64,000 nt of DNA from assembly GCF_022664435.1 (NCBI RefSeq), contig NZ_JAKREU010000001.1:496001-560000 (forward strand), written 5' to 3'. The position numbers and the translations under genes were made by a program. The notes beneath the pieces are model-generated. The model did no database searches. It was not told the DNA's origin and saw only the letters and a list, made by a program, of their open reading frames with translations. The DNA is from Sphingomonas panni. Lineage in GTDB: Bacteria; Pseudomonadota; Alphaproteobacteria; Sphingomonadales; Sphingomonadaceae. This document shows positions 48,183-57,188 of the stretch, in pieces. Position 1 is the stretch's first letter, and every line of letters starts with the position of its first letter.

Positions 48183-49445
48183 ATGACTGCCGACGCCGTT
48201 TCGCCCTCCTTCCTGGCCGCACTGGGCCGGTCCGCCCGCACCGCAGCACAGACGCTGGCCGTGACGCCAACCGCTGCGAAGGCCGCCGCCCTGCGCGCCG
48301 CCGCCGCGGCGATCCGGGCGGAAGCCGACGTAATTCTCGCCGCCAACGCGCAGGACATTGCCGCGGCCGAGGCGAATGGCCGTTCGGGCGCGATGCTCGA
48401 CCGGTTGCGGCTCGATCCCGCCCGACTGGCGGCGATGGCGGCGGGGGTCGAGGCGGTGGCGGCGCTGCCCGATCCGGTGGGGGACGTGATCGATCGCAGC
48501 GAACGGCCCAACGGACTGACGCTGACCCGGGTGCGGGTGCCGATCGGGGTGATCGGCATCATCTATGAAAGCCGGCCCAACGTCACCGCCGATGCCGGCG
48601 CGCTGGCGGTGATGGCGGGCAATGCCGCGATCCTGCGCGGCGGGAGCGAGGCGATTCACAGCAACCGCGCGATCCATGCCGCGATGGCGCGCGGGCTGGC
48701 GAGCGCCGGCCTGCCCGAGGGCGCGGTGCAGCTGATCCAGACGACCGATCGTGCCGCGGTCGGGGCTATGCTGGCGGCGGAGGGGATGATCGACCTGATC
48801 GTCCCGCGCGGCGGCAAGAGCTTGGTCGCGCGGGTGCAGGCCGAGGCGCGGGTGCCGGTGCTGGCGCATCTCGACGGCCTGAACCACAGCTATGTCGATC
48901 GTGCGGCCGACCCGGCGATGGCGCAGGCGGTGGTGGTCAATGCGAAGCTGCGCCGGACCGGCGTGTGCGGCGCGACCGAGACGTTGCTGATTGACCGTGC
49001 CTATGCCGATCCGCTGCCGATCCTGACCGGGCTGATCGCCGCTGGCTGCGAATTACGCGGCGATGCCGAGGTACAGGCGCTGCATCCCGATATCCTGGAG
49101 GCGAACGCAGACGACTGGGACACCGAATATCTCGACGCGATCCTGTCGGTGAAGCTGGTCGACGGCGTCGACGACGCGATCGCGCACATCGCCGCGCATG
49201 GGTCGCACCATACCGATGCGATCATCACGGAAGATGCCGCGACCGCCGAGCATTTCCTGGCGCGGGTCGATTCGGCGATCGTGATGTGGAACGCCTCTAC
49301 CCAGTTCGCCGATGGCGGCGAGTTCGGGCTGGGCGCGGAGATCGGCATCGCCACCGGACGGCTGCACGCTCGCGGGCCGGTCGCGCTGGAGGGGCTGACG
49401 ACGTACAAGTGGATCGTGCGGGGCAGCGGGCAGACCCGGCCTTGA
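48183..49445 (+). CDS. proA: Gamma-glutamyl phosphate reductase
   Basis: Second step of proline synthesis; NADPH reduction of gamma-glutamyl phosphate. It has 420 aa (E. coli 417). [19 protein letters not shown] and the catalytic Cys262 in [13 protein letters not shown] are clear. ATG 48183 gives the usual N-terminus; ATG 48144 would add 13 residues. proB is not adjacent. The stop overlaps the TTG start of nadD. Confidence 0.96.
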   Translation: MTADAVSPSFLAALGRSARTAAQTLAVTPTAAKAAALRAAAAAIRAEADVILAANAQDIAAAEANGRSGAMLDRLRLDPARLAAMAAGVEAVAALPDPVGDVIDRSERPNGLTLTRVRVPIGVIGIIYESRPNVTADAGALAVMAGNAAILRGGSEAIHSNRAIHAAMARGLASAGLPEGAVQLIQTTDRAAVGAMLAAEGMIDLIVPRGGKSLVARVQAEARVPVLAHLDGLNHSYVDRAADPAMAQAVVVNAKLRRTGVCGATETLLIDRAYADPLPILTGLIAAGCELRGDAEVQALHPDILEANADDWDTEYLDAILSVKLVDGVDDAIAHIAAHGSHHTDAIITEDAATAEHFLARVDSAIVMWNASTQFADGGEFGLGAEIGIATGRLHARGPVALEGLTTYKWIVRGSGQTRP

Positions 49446-50071
49446 AGGCCAAGGCGATCGGGCTGCTCGGCGGGTCGTTCAACCCGGCGCATCGCGGCCA
49501 TCGCCGGGTGTCGCTGGCGGCGAAGCGCGCGCTGGCGCTGGACGAGGTGTGGTGGCTGGTGTCGCCGGGCAATCCGCTGAAGCCCGCCGCTGGCATGGCG
49601 CCGCTGGCGGCGCGGCTGGCATCGGCACAGCGGGTGGCGCGCCATGCGCCGATCCGGCCGACCGCGATCGAACGACGGCTGGGCACCCGCTATACCGTCG
49701 ATACCTTGCGCAAGCTGGTGCGGCTGTACCCGCAGCATCGCTTCATCTGGTTGATGGGCGCGGACAATCTGGCCGAGTTTCACCGCTGGCGCGACTGGCG
49801 CGGGATCGCGCGGACGGTGGCGATTGCGGTAATCGCGCGTCCGGGCTATGACGGACGTGCCCTCGCTAGTCCTGCGATGGGTTGGTTGCGGCGCCATGCG
49901 CGGCCCGCAGGCCAGGCGAAACGATGGACGATGTGGAGTTTGCCGGCACTGGTCCGTTTGCGCTTCCGTCCCGATCCGACGTCGGCGACCGCGATCCGCG
50001 CCGCCGATCCCGCCTGGCACCTTCGGGCAATTCCGCCCGACCGGTCCGGCGCACAGGCCCCTGAAAGCTGA
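49442..50071 (+). CDS. nadD: Nicotinate-nucleotide adenylyltransferase
   Basis: Makes deamido-NAD from NaMN and ATP; 209 aa. [19 protein letters not shown] is the nucleotidyltransferase GxFxPxHxGH motif, [14 protein letters not shown] is the NadD-typical segment, and TSATAIRAA the C-terminal ISSTxIR-like motif. The start is TTG 49442 overlapping the proA stop, inferred because no ATG precedes the nucleotide-binding motif in suitable position. Followed by rsfS with a TGATG overlap, a common pairing. Confidence 0.93.
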   Translation: MKAKAIGLLGGSFNPAHRGHRRVSLAAKRALALDEVWWLVSPGNPLKPAAGMAPLAARLASAQRVARHAPIRPTAIERRLGTRYTVDTLRKLVRLYPQHRFIWLMGADNLAEFHRWRDWRGIARTVAIAVIARPGYDGRALASPAMGWLRRHARPAGQAKRWTMWSLPALVRLRFRPDPTSATAIRAADPAWHLRAIPPDRSGAQAPES

Positions 50072-50460
50072 TGAACTTGCCGACCCCTACCGACCCGACC
50101 GATGCCATGAACGAAACCGAAGCGCTGCACCGCATGGTGCTGGCCAGCCTCGACGACGACCAGGCGGTCGAAACGGTGTCGATCCCGCTCGCCGGCAAAT
50201 CGAGCATCGCCGACTACATGGTGATCGCCAGCGGCCGGTCGAGCCGGCAGGTGGCGTCGATGGCGCAGAAGCTGGCCGAGCGGGTGAAGGCCGAATTCGG
50301 TCGTCCGTCGCGCATCGAAGGGCTGCCGACCGCCGACTGGGTGCTGATCGATACCGGCGACGTGATCGTCCATCTGTTCCGTCCCGAAGTGCGCACCTTC
50401 TACAATCTGGAGCGGATGTGGGCGTTCGGCGACACGCTGAACCCGACCGCGCACGCCTGA
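50071..50460 (+). CDS. rsfS: Ribosomal silencing factor RsfS
   Basis: Binds ribosomal protein L14 and blocks subunit joining when nutrients are short; 129 aa. LAGKSSIADYMVIASGRSSR and ADWVLIDTGDVIVHLF are family motifs. ATG overlaps the nadD stop. A second in-frame ATG at 50107 is possible. Order nadD-rsfS-rlmH is widely conserved. Confidence 0.95.
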   Translation: MNLPTPTDPTDAMNETEALHRMVLASLDDDQAVETVSIPLAGKSSIADYMVIASGRSSRQVASMAQKLAERVKAEFGRPSRIEGLPTADWVLIDTGDVIVHLFRPEVRTFYNLERMWAFGDTLNPTAHA

Positions 50461-50473
50461 TCCGAACCCGCCC

Positions 50474-50896
50474 GTGCTGCTGCATATCGTCGCGCGCGGG
50501 CGGATCGGGCGCAGTCCCGAAGCCGAGCTGATCGAGCGCTATCTCAAGCGCGTCAGCTGGCCGACGAAGATTACCGAACTGCCCGATACCGGGGGCAAGG
50601 TGCCACCGGTCGAACCGGGCACGCGCATCGTGATGCTGGATGAAAAGGGTCGCGACCTGCCGTCGATGGCGTTCGCGACGCAGCTCGGCCGCTGGCGCGA
50701 CGATGGCGTGCGCGAGACGCGGTTCCTGCTGGGCGCGGCCGACGGCTTCGACGATGCACAGCGGGCGCAGGCCGACCTGTTGCTCGCCTTCGGCAAGGCG
50801 ACCTGGCCGCATCTGATGGCCCGCGCGATGCTGGCCGAACAATTGTGGCGCGCGGCGAGCATCCTGGCCGGCCACCCCTATCACCGCGAAGGATGA
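50474..50896 (+). CDS. rlmH: 23S rRNA pseudouridine-1915 N3-methyltransferase
   Basis: SPOUT methyltransferase for helix 69 of 23S rRNA; 140 aa. FLLGAADGFDDAQR and WPHLMARAMLAEQLWRAASI form the trefoil-knot C-terminus with the closing HPYHREG. Start is GTG 50474 (MLLHIVARG). Its stop overlaps the envC-like ATG. Confidence 0.96.
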   Translation: MLLHIVARGRIGRSPEAELIERYLKRVSWPTKITELPDTGGKVPPVEPGTRIVMLDEKGRDLPSMAFATQLGRWRDDGVRETRFLLGAADGFDDAQRAQADLLLAFGKATWPHLMARAMLAEQLWRAASILAGHPYHREG

Positions 50897-52047
50897 GGCG
50901 TGCGGTCGCCCTGATCGCCGCGCTGGCCGCGCTGGCGGGGGCGGCGGCGTGGGGACGAGACGATCCGGTCGCGGCGGGTCGCGAACGGCTGTCGATCGCG
51001 CGCCGCACCGCCGTGGAGGCGGCAGCCCGGTCGCGGCGACTCGAACAGGCGGCACGTGCGGCGCGCGCCGGGGCGGAACGGACGCGGGCGGCACAGGCGG
51101 CGCTGGCCGCGCGGATTGCTGCGGCGGAGGCGGACGCCCAGGCGGCACAGGCCCGCGTCGCGCTGATCGGGGAGTTGCTCAACCGCCGTCGCACCGAACT
51201 GGCGGCGCGGCAGGCACCGGTCGCGCGACTGGTCGGGGCGCTGCAGTCGCTCGCAACCCGGCCGGCCTGGCTGGCGGTGGCGCAGCCGGGATCGACCGAC
51301 GATCTGGTCCATGTCCGCGCCGTGCTGGGAACGGTGGTGCCGGTGATGCAGCAGCGTACCGCCGCCGTGCGCGCCGGGGTGGCCGATGCGGCGCGCCTGC
51401 GGTCGCAGGCCGGGGTCGCGCTGTCGGCGCTGGCGGCCAGCAACGCGCGGCTGGAGGGCGAACGCCTGGCACTGGTCCGGGCGGAGGCGGCGCAGCGGCT
51501 GCGATCGCGCGAGCTGGCGCGCGGGGCGATGGTCGAATCGGATCGGGCGATCGCCATGGGCGAACAGGCGCGCGACATCGTCGACCGCCTAGAGGAACTG
51601 GGCGAAGCGCGCGACACCCGCGCCGCGCTGGCCGCGCTGCCCGGCCCGCTGCCGCGTCCCGACAGCGATGCACGCCCCCTGCCCCCGCCCGCCTATCGCC
51701 TGCCGGTCAAGGGCGTCGTCGCGACCGGGTTCGGTGAGATCAGCGACAGCGGCGTGCGGGCGCGCGGCCTGACCCTGACGGTTGCGCCCGGGGCGGTCGT
51801 GGTCGCGCCCGCACCGGGCCGGATCGCGTTCAGCAAGCGGTTTCGCGGCTATCGCCGGATCGTGATCCTCGACCATGGCGATGGCTGGACGACGACCGTC
51901 ACCGGCCTTGCCGCCAGCGTCGGACCAGTCGATGCGCGGGTGGCTGCCGGTACCCCGATCGGTCGTGCGCCGGATGGGGACGGTCCCCCGGTCACGATCG
52001 AACTGCGGCGGCGCGGCGTGCCGGTCGACTTGGCGGCAATGCTGTGA
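50893..52047 (+). CDS. EnvC-like murein hydrolase activator (degenerate LytM)
   Basis: A 384-aa exported protein. Signal peptide at 1-20, two long Ala/Arg/Glu-rich coiled coils (about 25-115 and 170-255), and a C-terminal LytM/M23-like domain (about 285-384). The zinc-binding His and Asp of active M23 peptidases are missing: the first motif reads GVRARGLTL, while ILDHGDGWTTTV is present. EnvC and NlpD have the same loss and activate cell-wall amidases instead of cutting murein. The same role at division is inferred. Directly coupled to rlmH; ctpA is nearby downstream. Confidence 0.85.
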   Translation: MRRAVALIAALAALAGAAAWGRDDPVAAGRERLSIARRTAVEAAARSRRLEQAARAARAGAERTRAAQAALAARIAAAEADAQAAQARVALIGELLNRRRTELAARQAPVARLVGALQSLATRPAWLAVAQPGSTDDLVHVRAVLGTVVPVMQQRTAAVRAGVADAARLRSQAGVALSALAASNARLEGERLALVRAEAAQRLRSRELARGAMVESDRAIAMGEQARDIVDRLEELGEARDTRAALAALPGPLPRPDSDARPLPPPAYRLPVKGVVATGFGEISDSGVRARGLTLTVAPGAVVVAPAPGRIAFSKRFRGYRRIVILDHGDGWTTTVTGLAASVGPVDARVAAGTPIGRAPDGDGPPVTIELRRRGVPVDLAAML

Positions 52048-52127
52048 CCAAAGCGTAAAGGTCCGCGTAACCGTATATTATCCGATGGTGTACACAACGT
52101 TCCGAATACAGATTCGGAGGGAAGCCC

Positions 52128-53969
52128 ATGCACTCGATCAATCGGATGGTACTGGCGGCGATCGCCACGATCGCATTGCTGGTACTGGCATCGGCGGGGG
52201 CCAGGGTCTGGTCGAACGGCGGTCAGGGCGAGGCACGCGCCAGCGTCACCCGCGGGACGTCGCTGCTGCGCAACCACATGACCGCCGACATGATGCACGA
52301 CGCGGTGCGGGGCGACGTCCTGTCGGTGCTGCGCGCGGCATCGGCCGGGGATCTCGATCTTGCGGCGAATCGGCAGGCGCTACGCGAGGATGCGACGGCG
52401 CTGCGGAAGGCGCTGGCGGCCGATGCCGCCTATGCCGACGCTCCGGCGGTCGCGGCACAGGCGCGCGCCATCCAGCCGCTGGTCGAGACCTATGTCGCGA
52501 CCGCGGAGGACATCGCCGATGCCGCCGCCGCCGATCCGGCACGCGCCGGCGCGCTGCTGCCGGGCTTCCTGACGGCGTTCGAAAAGCTGGAAGGCGGCAT
52601 GAATAGGGTGTCCGACGCGATCGAGGCCCATCTGGCCGAGGTCACCGCCGAAGCGAATGCCATTGCCCGGATGGCCAACATCCTGCTGGCGATCACGACG
52701 GCGGCGACGCTGGCCGTGATCCTCGCCATCGGCGTTGCGACCCGCCGTTTCGTGGTGGGGCCGCTGCTGGCGCTGGTCGATACGCTGAAGCGCATGACGT
52801 CGGGCGACATGGCGGTCGCCATTCCCGCCGGCCACCGCCGCGACGAGCTGGGCCAGCTGGCCGGCGCGACCCAGGCGTTGCGCGACCAGCTGATCGCGGC
52901 GGAGCGCGCCAAGGAGGAACAGACGACGCTGATCGTCGACAGCTTCGGCACCGCGCTGGCGCGGCTGGCCAAGGGGGATCTCGTCTCGCGAGTCGATGCC
53001 GATCTGACCGGCCCGTTCGCCCGGATCAAGGCGGACTTCAACGCCGCCGTCGCCGCGCTGCAATCGACGCTCGCCACCGTGACCGAAGCGGCCAGCAGCA
53101 TCAACAACGGCGCCGACGACATTCGCCAGGCGTCGGACGACCTGTCGCAGCGCACCGAACAGCAGGCGGCAAGCCTGGAGGAGACCGCCGCGGCAATGGA
53201 CGAGATCACCTCGACCGTCCGCGAAACCGCCGCCGGCGCGGCGCAGGCGAACCGGATCGTCGGCGAAGCGCGCGCCGAAGCCGACCAGTCGGGCGAGATC
53301 GTCCGCCGCGCGGTGGAGGCAATGCACGGCATCGAACGCGCCTCGGCGGAAATCAGCGATATCATCAGCGTGATCGACGGCATCTCGTTCCAGACCAACC
53401 TCCTCGCGCTGAACGCCGGGGTGGAAGCGGCGCGTGCCGGCGATGCGGGCAAGGGCTTTGCGGTCGTCGCCAGCGAGGTCCGCGCGCTGGCGCAGCGTTC
53501 GGCCGACGCGGCGAAGGACGTGAAGACCCGCATCACCGCATCGTCGAGCCAGATCGACTCCGGGGTACAGCTGGTCGTCGACACGGGCGAGGCGCTGACC
53601 CGCATCATCAACCGCATCGGGCAGATCGACGAACTGGTCGCCAGCATCGCATCGTCGGCGGAGCGTCAGGCGACGGGCCTGCATCAGATCAATACCGCCG
53701 TGTCGGAAATGGACGGCATGACGCAGCAGAATGCGGCGATGGTCGAGGAAGCGACGGCGGCGGTGCGCAACCTCGCCGCCGATGCCGACGGCATGGCGCG
53801 ACAGATCACCAGCTTCCGCCTGGGCGATACCGGCCATCGCATCGCCCCGCCGTCGCGCGCACCGCACGCAGCGCCACCGTCCAAGGCCGGCACCGTCGTG
53901 CCGATGCGACCGCGCACGGTCGGCAACGCCGCGCTGGCCGTGGAGGAGAACGACTGGTCGGCATTCTGA
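52128..53969 (+). CDS. Methyl-accepting chemotaxis protein
   Basis: A 613-aa chemoreceptor: TM1 at about 8-27, a helical periplasmic sensor domain (about 30-180), TM2 at about 183-203, HAMP domains (about 205-310), then a signalling domain with the hairpin tip IIDVIDGISFQTNLLALNAG-like region (about 410-440). QRTEQQAASLEETAAAMDEI marks a methylation helix. The C-terminal five residues DWSAF resemble the WxxF tether that docks CheR/CheB. No che genes are near. Ligand unknown. Confidence 0.95.
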   Translation: MHSINRMVLAAIATIALLVLASAGARVWSNGGQGEARASVTRGTSLLRNHMTADMMHDAVRGDVLSVLRAASAGDLDLAANRQALREDATALRKALAADAAYADAPAVAAQARAIQPLVETYVATAEDIADAAAADPARAGALLPGFLTAFEKLEGGMNRVSDAIEAHLAEVTAEANAIARMANILLAITTAATLAVILAIGVATRRFVVGPLLALVDTLKRMTSGDMAVAIPAGHRRDELGQLAGATQALRDQLIAAERAKEEQTTLIVDSFGTALARLAKGDLVSRVDADLTGPFARIKADFNAAVAALQSTLATVTEAASSINNGADDIRQASDDLSQRTEQQAASLEETAAAMDEITSTVRETAAGAAQANRIVGEARAEADQSGEIVRRAVEAMHGIERASAEISDIISVIDGISFQTNLLALNAGVEAARAGDAGKGFAVVASEVRALAQRSADAAKDVKTRITASSSQIDSGVQLVVDTGEALTRIINRIGQIDELVASIASSAERQATGLHQINTAVSEMDGMTQQNAAMVEEATAAVRNLAADADGMARQITSFRLGDTGHRIAPPSRAPHAAPPSKAGTVVPMRPRTVGNAALAVEENDWSAF

Positions 53970-54001
53970 GGCCCGATGGCTGCGGAAAGATCGGAATGTG
54001 C

Positions 54002-54036
54002 TGCCGTCACCCCGGGTTGAACGCGGGGTGACGGCA
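54002..54036. terminator. Hairpin repeat after the chemoreceptor gene
   Basis: TGCCGTCACCCCG / CGGGGTGACGGCA, a 13-bp perfect stem with a 9-base loop. The GTCACCCCGGG core is of the same repeat type as 22881-22909. It could serve as an end of transcription. Confidence 0.65.
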
Positions 54037-54145
54037 CCGCCCGGATGCTGGCTCGATAGCGGTACCGGCGAGACAGCGCTTTGATCGCAGCACGTTTTGC
54101 CGCTACTGTGACAAACGTACCGCAGTCGAAAGCATCCAAGCGTTT

Positions 54146-55501
54146 ATGCGTAGGTCCCGTTCGTTCTTCCAAGCCACCGCCATCGTCGGCGCGATGGCAC
54201 TGGTTCCCGTCGCCACCGGTGCGATGGCGCAGGCCGATGCCGGCAGCTTCCGCGAACTCGACAATTTCATGGACGTCTATAACCGGGTGAAGGCGTCCTA
54301 TGTCGACAAGGTCGACGACAAGACGCTGATGGAGGGCGCGATGCGGGGCATGCTCGCCGCGCTCGACCCGCATTCCAGCTATCTGGATGCCAAGGATTTC
54401 GAGAATCTGCGCATCGCCACGACCGGCAATTATTCGGGCCTCGGCCTGTCGGTCACGCTGGAGGACGGCGCGGTCAAGGTCATCACCCCGACCGAGGATA
54501 CGCCGGCGGCGCGCGCGGGCATCAAGTCGGGCGACTATATCACCCATGTCGACGGCAAGCTGATCGTCGGCGGCACGCTGGACGAAGCGGTCGCGCAGAT
54601 GCGCGGACCGACGGGGTCGAAGGTATCGCTGACCATCGTCCGCCCGGGCCGCGACAAGCCGATCGAGCTGACATTGGTGCGCAGCACGATCGTGCAGAAG
54701 CCGGTGAAGTGGGAAGTGAAGGACGGCATCGGCGTCATCAACATCAACACCTTCAGCGAGACGACCGGTGCCGATACCCGCGCGGCGATCGCCGGGATCG
54801 ACAAGGCGCTGGGCCACAAGCCCAAGGGCTATATCATCGACCTGCGCGACAATGGCGGCGGCCTGCTGAACCAGGCGATCGAGGTGTCCGACACCTTCCT
54901 CGCGCGCGGCGAGATCGTGTCGCAGCGCGGGCGCGACAAGGCCGATACCGAACGCTATTTCGCCGAGGAAATGGTCCCGGGCGACCTGGCGCAGGGGCTG
55001 CCGATCATCGTGCTGACCAATCCGGGCACGGCATCGGCGTCGGAAATCGTCGCCGGCGCGCTGCAGGATCATCACCGTGCGATCGTGATGGGCGAACGCA
55101 GCTTCGGCAAGGGATCGGTCCAGTCGATCTTCGACCTGTCGAAGAACACCGCCGTCCGCCTGACCACGGCGCGCTATCACACGCCGTCGGGCCGGTCGGT
55201 GCAGGAAGGGGGCATCGATCCCGACCTGAAGGTGCCGCAGATTTCGGACCCCGATTACAAGAGCCGCCCGGTGTACCGCGAGGCCGATCTGCGCCGCCAT
55301 CTCGTCAACGAGGCCGGGGTCGACGACAAGACGCTGACCGAGGATACGAAGGACGATCCACGCTTCGCCGAAAGCGCCGAATCGCTCAAGAAGCGCGGCA
55401 TCGACGATTTCCAGCTCTATTACGCGCTGCAGACGATGGGCCGGGTCGGGCCGACCACGCGGATGGCGGCGGCCCCGGCTCCCAAGCCGGCAAAGCGCTG
55501 A
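54146..55501 (+). CDS. ctpA: Carboxyl-terminal processing protease (S41 family)
   Basis: A 451-aa periplasmic serine protease. Signal peptide at 1-28, an N-terminal cap helix region, a PDZ domain (about 85-165) and the S41 core. Catalytic Ser297 is in NPGTASASEIVAGAL and Lys322 in RSFGKGSVQ, at the usual 25-residue spacing. Such proteases trim or degrade periplasmic proteins, including murein hydrolases. The link with the EnvC-like gene 2 kb upstream is a common order in alphaproteobacteria. Confidence 0.95.
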   Translation: MRRSRSFFQATAIVGAMALVPVATGAMAQADAGSFRELDNFMDVYNRVKASYVDKVDDKTLMEGAMRGMLAALDPHSSYLDAKDFENLRIATTGNYSGLGLSVTLEDGAVKVITPTEDTPAARAGIKSGDYITHVDGKLIVGGTLDEAVAQMRGPTGSKVSLTIVRPGRDKPIELTLVRSTIVQKPVKWEVKDGIGVININTFSETTGADTRAAIAGIDKALGHKPKGYIIDLRDNGGGLLNQAIEVSDTFLARGEIVSQRGRDKADTERYFAEEMVPGDLAQGLPIIVLTNPGTASASEIVAGALQDHHRAIVMGERSFGKGSVQSIFDLSKNTAVRLTTARYHTPSGRSVQEGGIDPDLKVPQISDPDYKSRPVYREADLRRHLVNEAGVDDKTLTEDTKDDPRFAESAESLKKRGIDDFQLYYALQTMGRVGPTTRMAAAPAPKPAKR

Positions 55502-55505
55502 TCCA

Positions 55506-55985
55506 ATGCGGGCCAACGACCTGCCGCTGGCGCGCTGGATCGCGCTGCTCCTGCCGCTGACGCTGATCGCGGGGGCATTGGCGTCGCAATATCTGGGCGG
55601 GTTGTATCCGTGTGAGATGTGCCATTGGCAGCGCTGGCCGCATTATGCCGCCATCGCGCTTGCCGCGCTGTCGTTCGTCGTGCCGCGCACGTCGGGCAAG
55701 CGGGCGCTGATCGTGCTGGCCGGGGTGGCGATCCTCGTCAGCGGGCTGATCGGTGTGTTCCATGCCGGCGTCGAATATCATTGGTGGCAGGGGATCACCG
55801 CCTGCGCCAACACGCTGCACGCGACCGGCGGCGACCTGCTGGCGGCGATCGTGGCACAGCCGGTGGTGCGCTGCGACGTGCCGCAATGGTCGCTGTTCGG
55901 GGTGTCGCTGGCCGGATTCAACGCGATCCTTTCGATCGGTGGTGCGTTGGCGGTACTCATCCTCGCGACACGGAGGCGGACATGA
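55506..55985 (+). CDS. dsbB: Disulfide bond formation protein DsbB
   Basis: Four-TM quinone reductase that reoxidises DsbA; 159 aa. First redox pair Cys36-Cys39 (CEMC) after TM1, second pair Cys100 and Cys123 in the second periplasmic loop, both present. Overlaps coq7 by 4 bp (ATGA). Coupling a quinone-dependent protein with a ubiquinone synthesis enzyme is a sensible neighbourhood. Confidence 0.92.
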   Translation: MRANDLPLARWIALLLPLTLIAGALASQYLGGLYPCEMCHWQRWPHYAAIALAALSFVVPRTSGKRALIVLAGVAILVSGLIGVFHAGVEYHWWQGITACANTLHATGGDLLAAIVAQPVVRCDVPQWSLFGVSLAGFNAILSIGGALAVLILATRRRT

Positions 55986-56521
55986 GCAAGTGGCGACCCG
56001 GTGACCGCAGGCCCGGCGGGCTGAAATCGATGATCCGCGTCGATCAGGCGGGCGAATATGGCGCGACCCGCATCTATGCCGGGCAGCTTGCAGTGATGGG
56101 CGACCGCAGTCCGATGTCGGCCGCGATTCAGGGCATGGCATTGCAGGAGGCGGAACACCGCGCCTATTTCGACGCGCTGATCGCGGAACGCGGCGTGCGC
56201 CCTACGCTGATCCAGCCGATCTGGGACGTGGCGGGCTTTGCGCTGGGCGCTGTGACGGCGGCGATCGGGCCGGAGGCAGCGATGGCCTGCACCGCGGCGG
56301 TCGAAACCGAAATCGACAAACATTATGAGGATCAGCTCGCCGAACTGGGCGACGATCATCCCGAGTTAAGCGAAGCCATTGCAAGGTTCCAGGCAGAGGA
56401 ACTGGAGCATAAGGAAGCGGCGCTGGCGCATGGTGCCGAACGCGCGCCCGCCTATCCCGTGCTGTCGGCGGCGATCCGCGCGGGGTGCCGCGTCGCCATC
56501 GAAGTTTCGAAACGTATTTGA
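55982..56521 (+). CDS. coq7: Demethoxyubiquinone hydroxylase Coq7
   Basis: Di-iron monooxygenase for the penultimate step of ubiquinone synthesis; 179 aa. The ferritin-like ligands appear as EYGATRIYAGQ, EAEHRAYF and AEELEHKEAA. IRVDQAGEYGA at the N-terminus is a hallmark. It replaces UbiF in alphaproteobacteria. Confidence 0.96.
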   Translation: MSKWRPGDRRPGGLKSMIRVDQAGEYGATRIYAGQLAVMGDRSPMSAAIQGMALQEAEHRAYFDALIAERGVRPTLIQPIWDVAGFALGAVTAAIGPEAAMACTAAVETEIDKHYEDQLAELGDDHPELSEAIARFQAEELEHKEAALAHGAERAPAYPVLSAAIRAGCRVAIEVSKRI

Positions 56522-56553
56522 CCGACCGGGCGTTACCCCGGCAGGAGGACCTG

Positions 56554-56952
56554 ATGACCCGCTTTCTTCTGGCCGGTGCCGCCGTTTTCGCCGCCTTCAC
56601 CCTGCCCGTCGCGCCCGCCGCCGCGCAGGTCCAGAACGGCACGCTGGTCATCTATGGCAACGACAAATGCCCGACCAATTCGAGCGGCGAGGAAATCGTG
56701 GTCTGCGTCCGCCGCAGCGAACGCGAACGCTTCCGCATCCCGAAGGAACTGCGCGACGTCGAACCGACCCGCGACGGCGAAAGCTGGGCGACGCGGGTAG
56801 AGGATAATCTGAACGTCGGCGGCAGCGGGACCGGCAGCTGCTCGACCGCCGGTGTCGGCGGCCAGACCGGCTGCTTCATCCAGCGCGCAAATGCGGCGCG
56901 GGCGGAACGGCGCGCACGGGCGCGGGCGGAATCGGCGATTCCGCTGCCATAA
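56554..56952 (+). CDS. Small secreted protein of unknown function
   Basis: 132 aa with signal peptide (1-24, ending AAAQ). The mature part has two cysteine pairs; GNDKCPTNSSGEEIVVCVRR and ERFRIPKELRDVEPTRDGES look conserved. I do not recognise a named domain. A strong AGGAGGA precedes the ATG at 56554. 32 bp behind coq7 and on the same strand. The C-terminus is Arg/Ala-rich. Confidence 0.75.
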   Translation: MTRFLLAGAAVFAAFTLPVAPAAAQVQNGTLVIYGNDKCPTNSSGEEIVVCVRRSERERFRIPKELRDVEPTRDGESWATRVEDNLNVGGSGTGSCSTAGVGGQTGCFIQRANAARAERRARARAESAIPLP

Positions 56953-57080
56953 GGCGTTCCGACACTCGGTGGCTCACCCCGGCGTAGGCGAAGGGCCATA
57001 GCCGGGTTCTGGGCTTATTGTTCCTGGCCTGCGGCCCCGTCCGTGCGGGGATGCCGATCGTTGTTTCCCGTCGCCGCGAA

Positions 57081-57163
57081 CGTCATCCCAGCGCAGGCTG
57101 GGCTCTCCCGGTTATCTACGGCGCGCGCCTCGCCGCCGAAGGTCCCAGCCTGCGCTGGGACGA
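57081..57163. repeat. Bipartite palindromic element, about 83 bp
   Basis: The left arm CGTCATCCCAGCGCAGGCTG and the right arm CAGCCTGCGCTGGGACGACG are inverted copies with a 39-bp spacer. Same family layout as 40173-40252. Confidence 0.88.
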
Positions 57164-57188
57164 CGGCTCATGCGAGAAAAGGGCGCGT

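Noticed and set aside
56970..57012. CACCCCGGCGTAGGCG stretch as another palindromic element
   Set aside because: Only one arm is recognisable and the complementary half is degraded.
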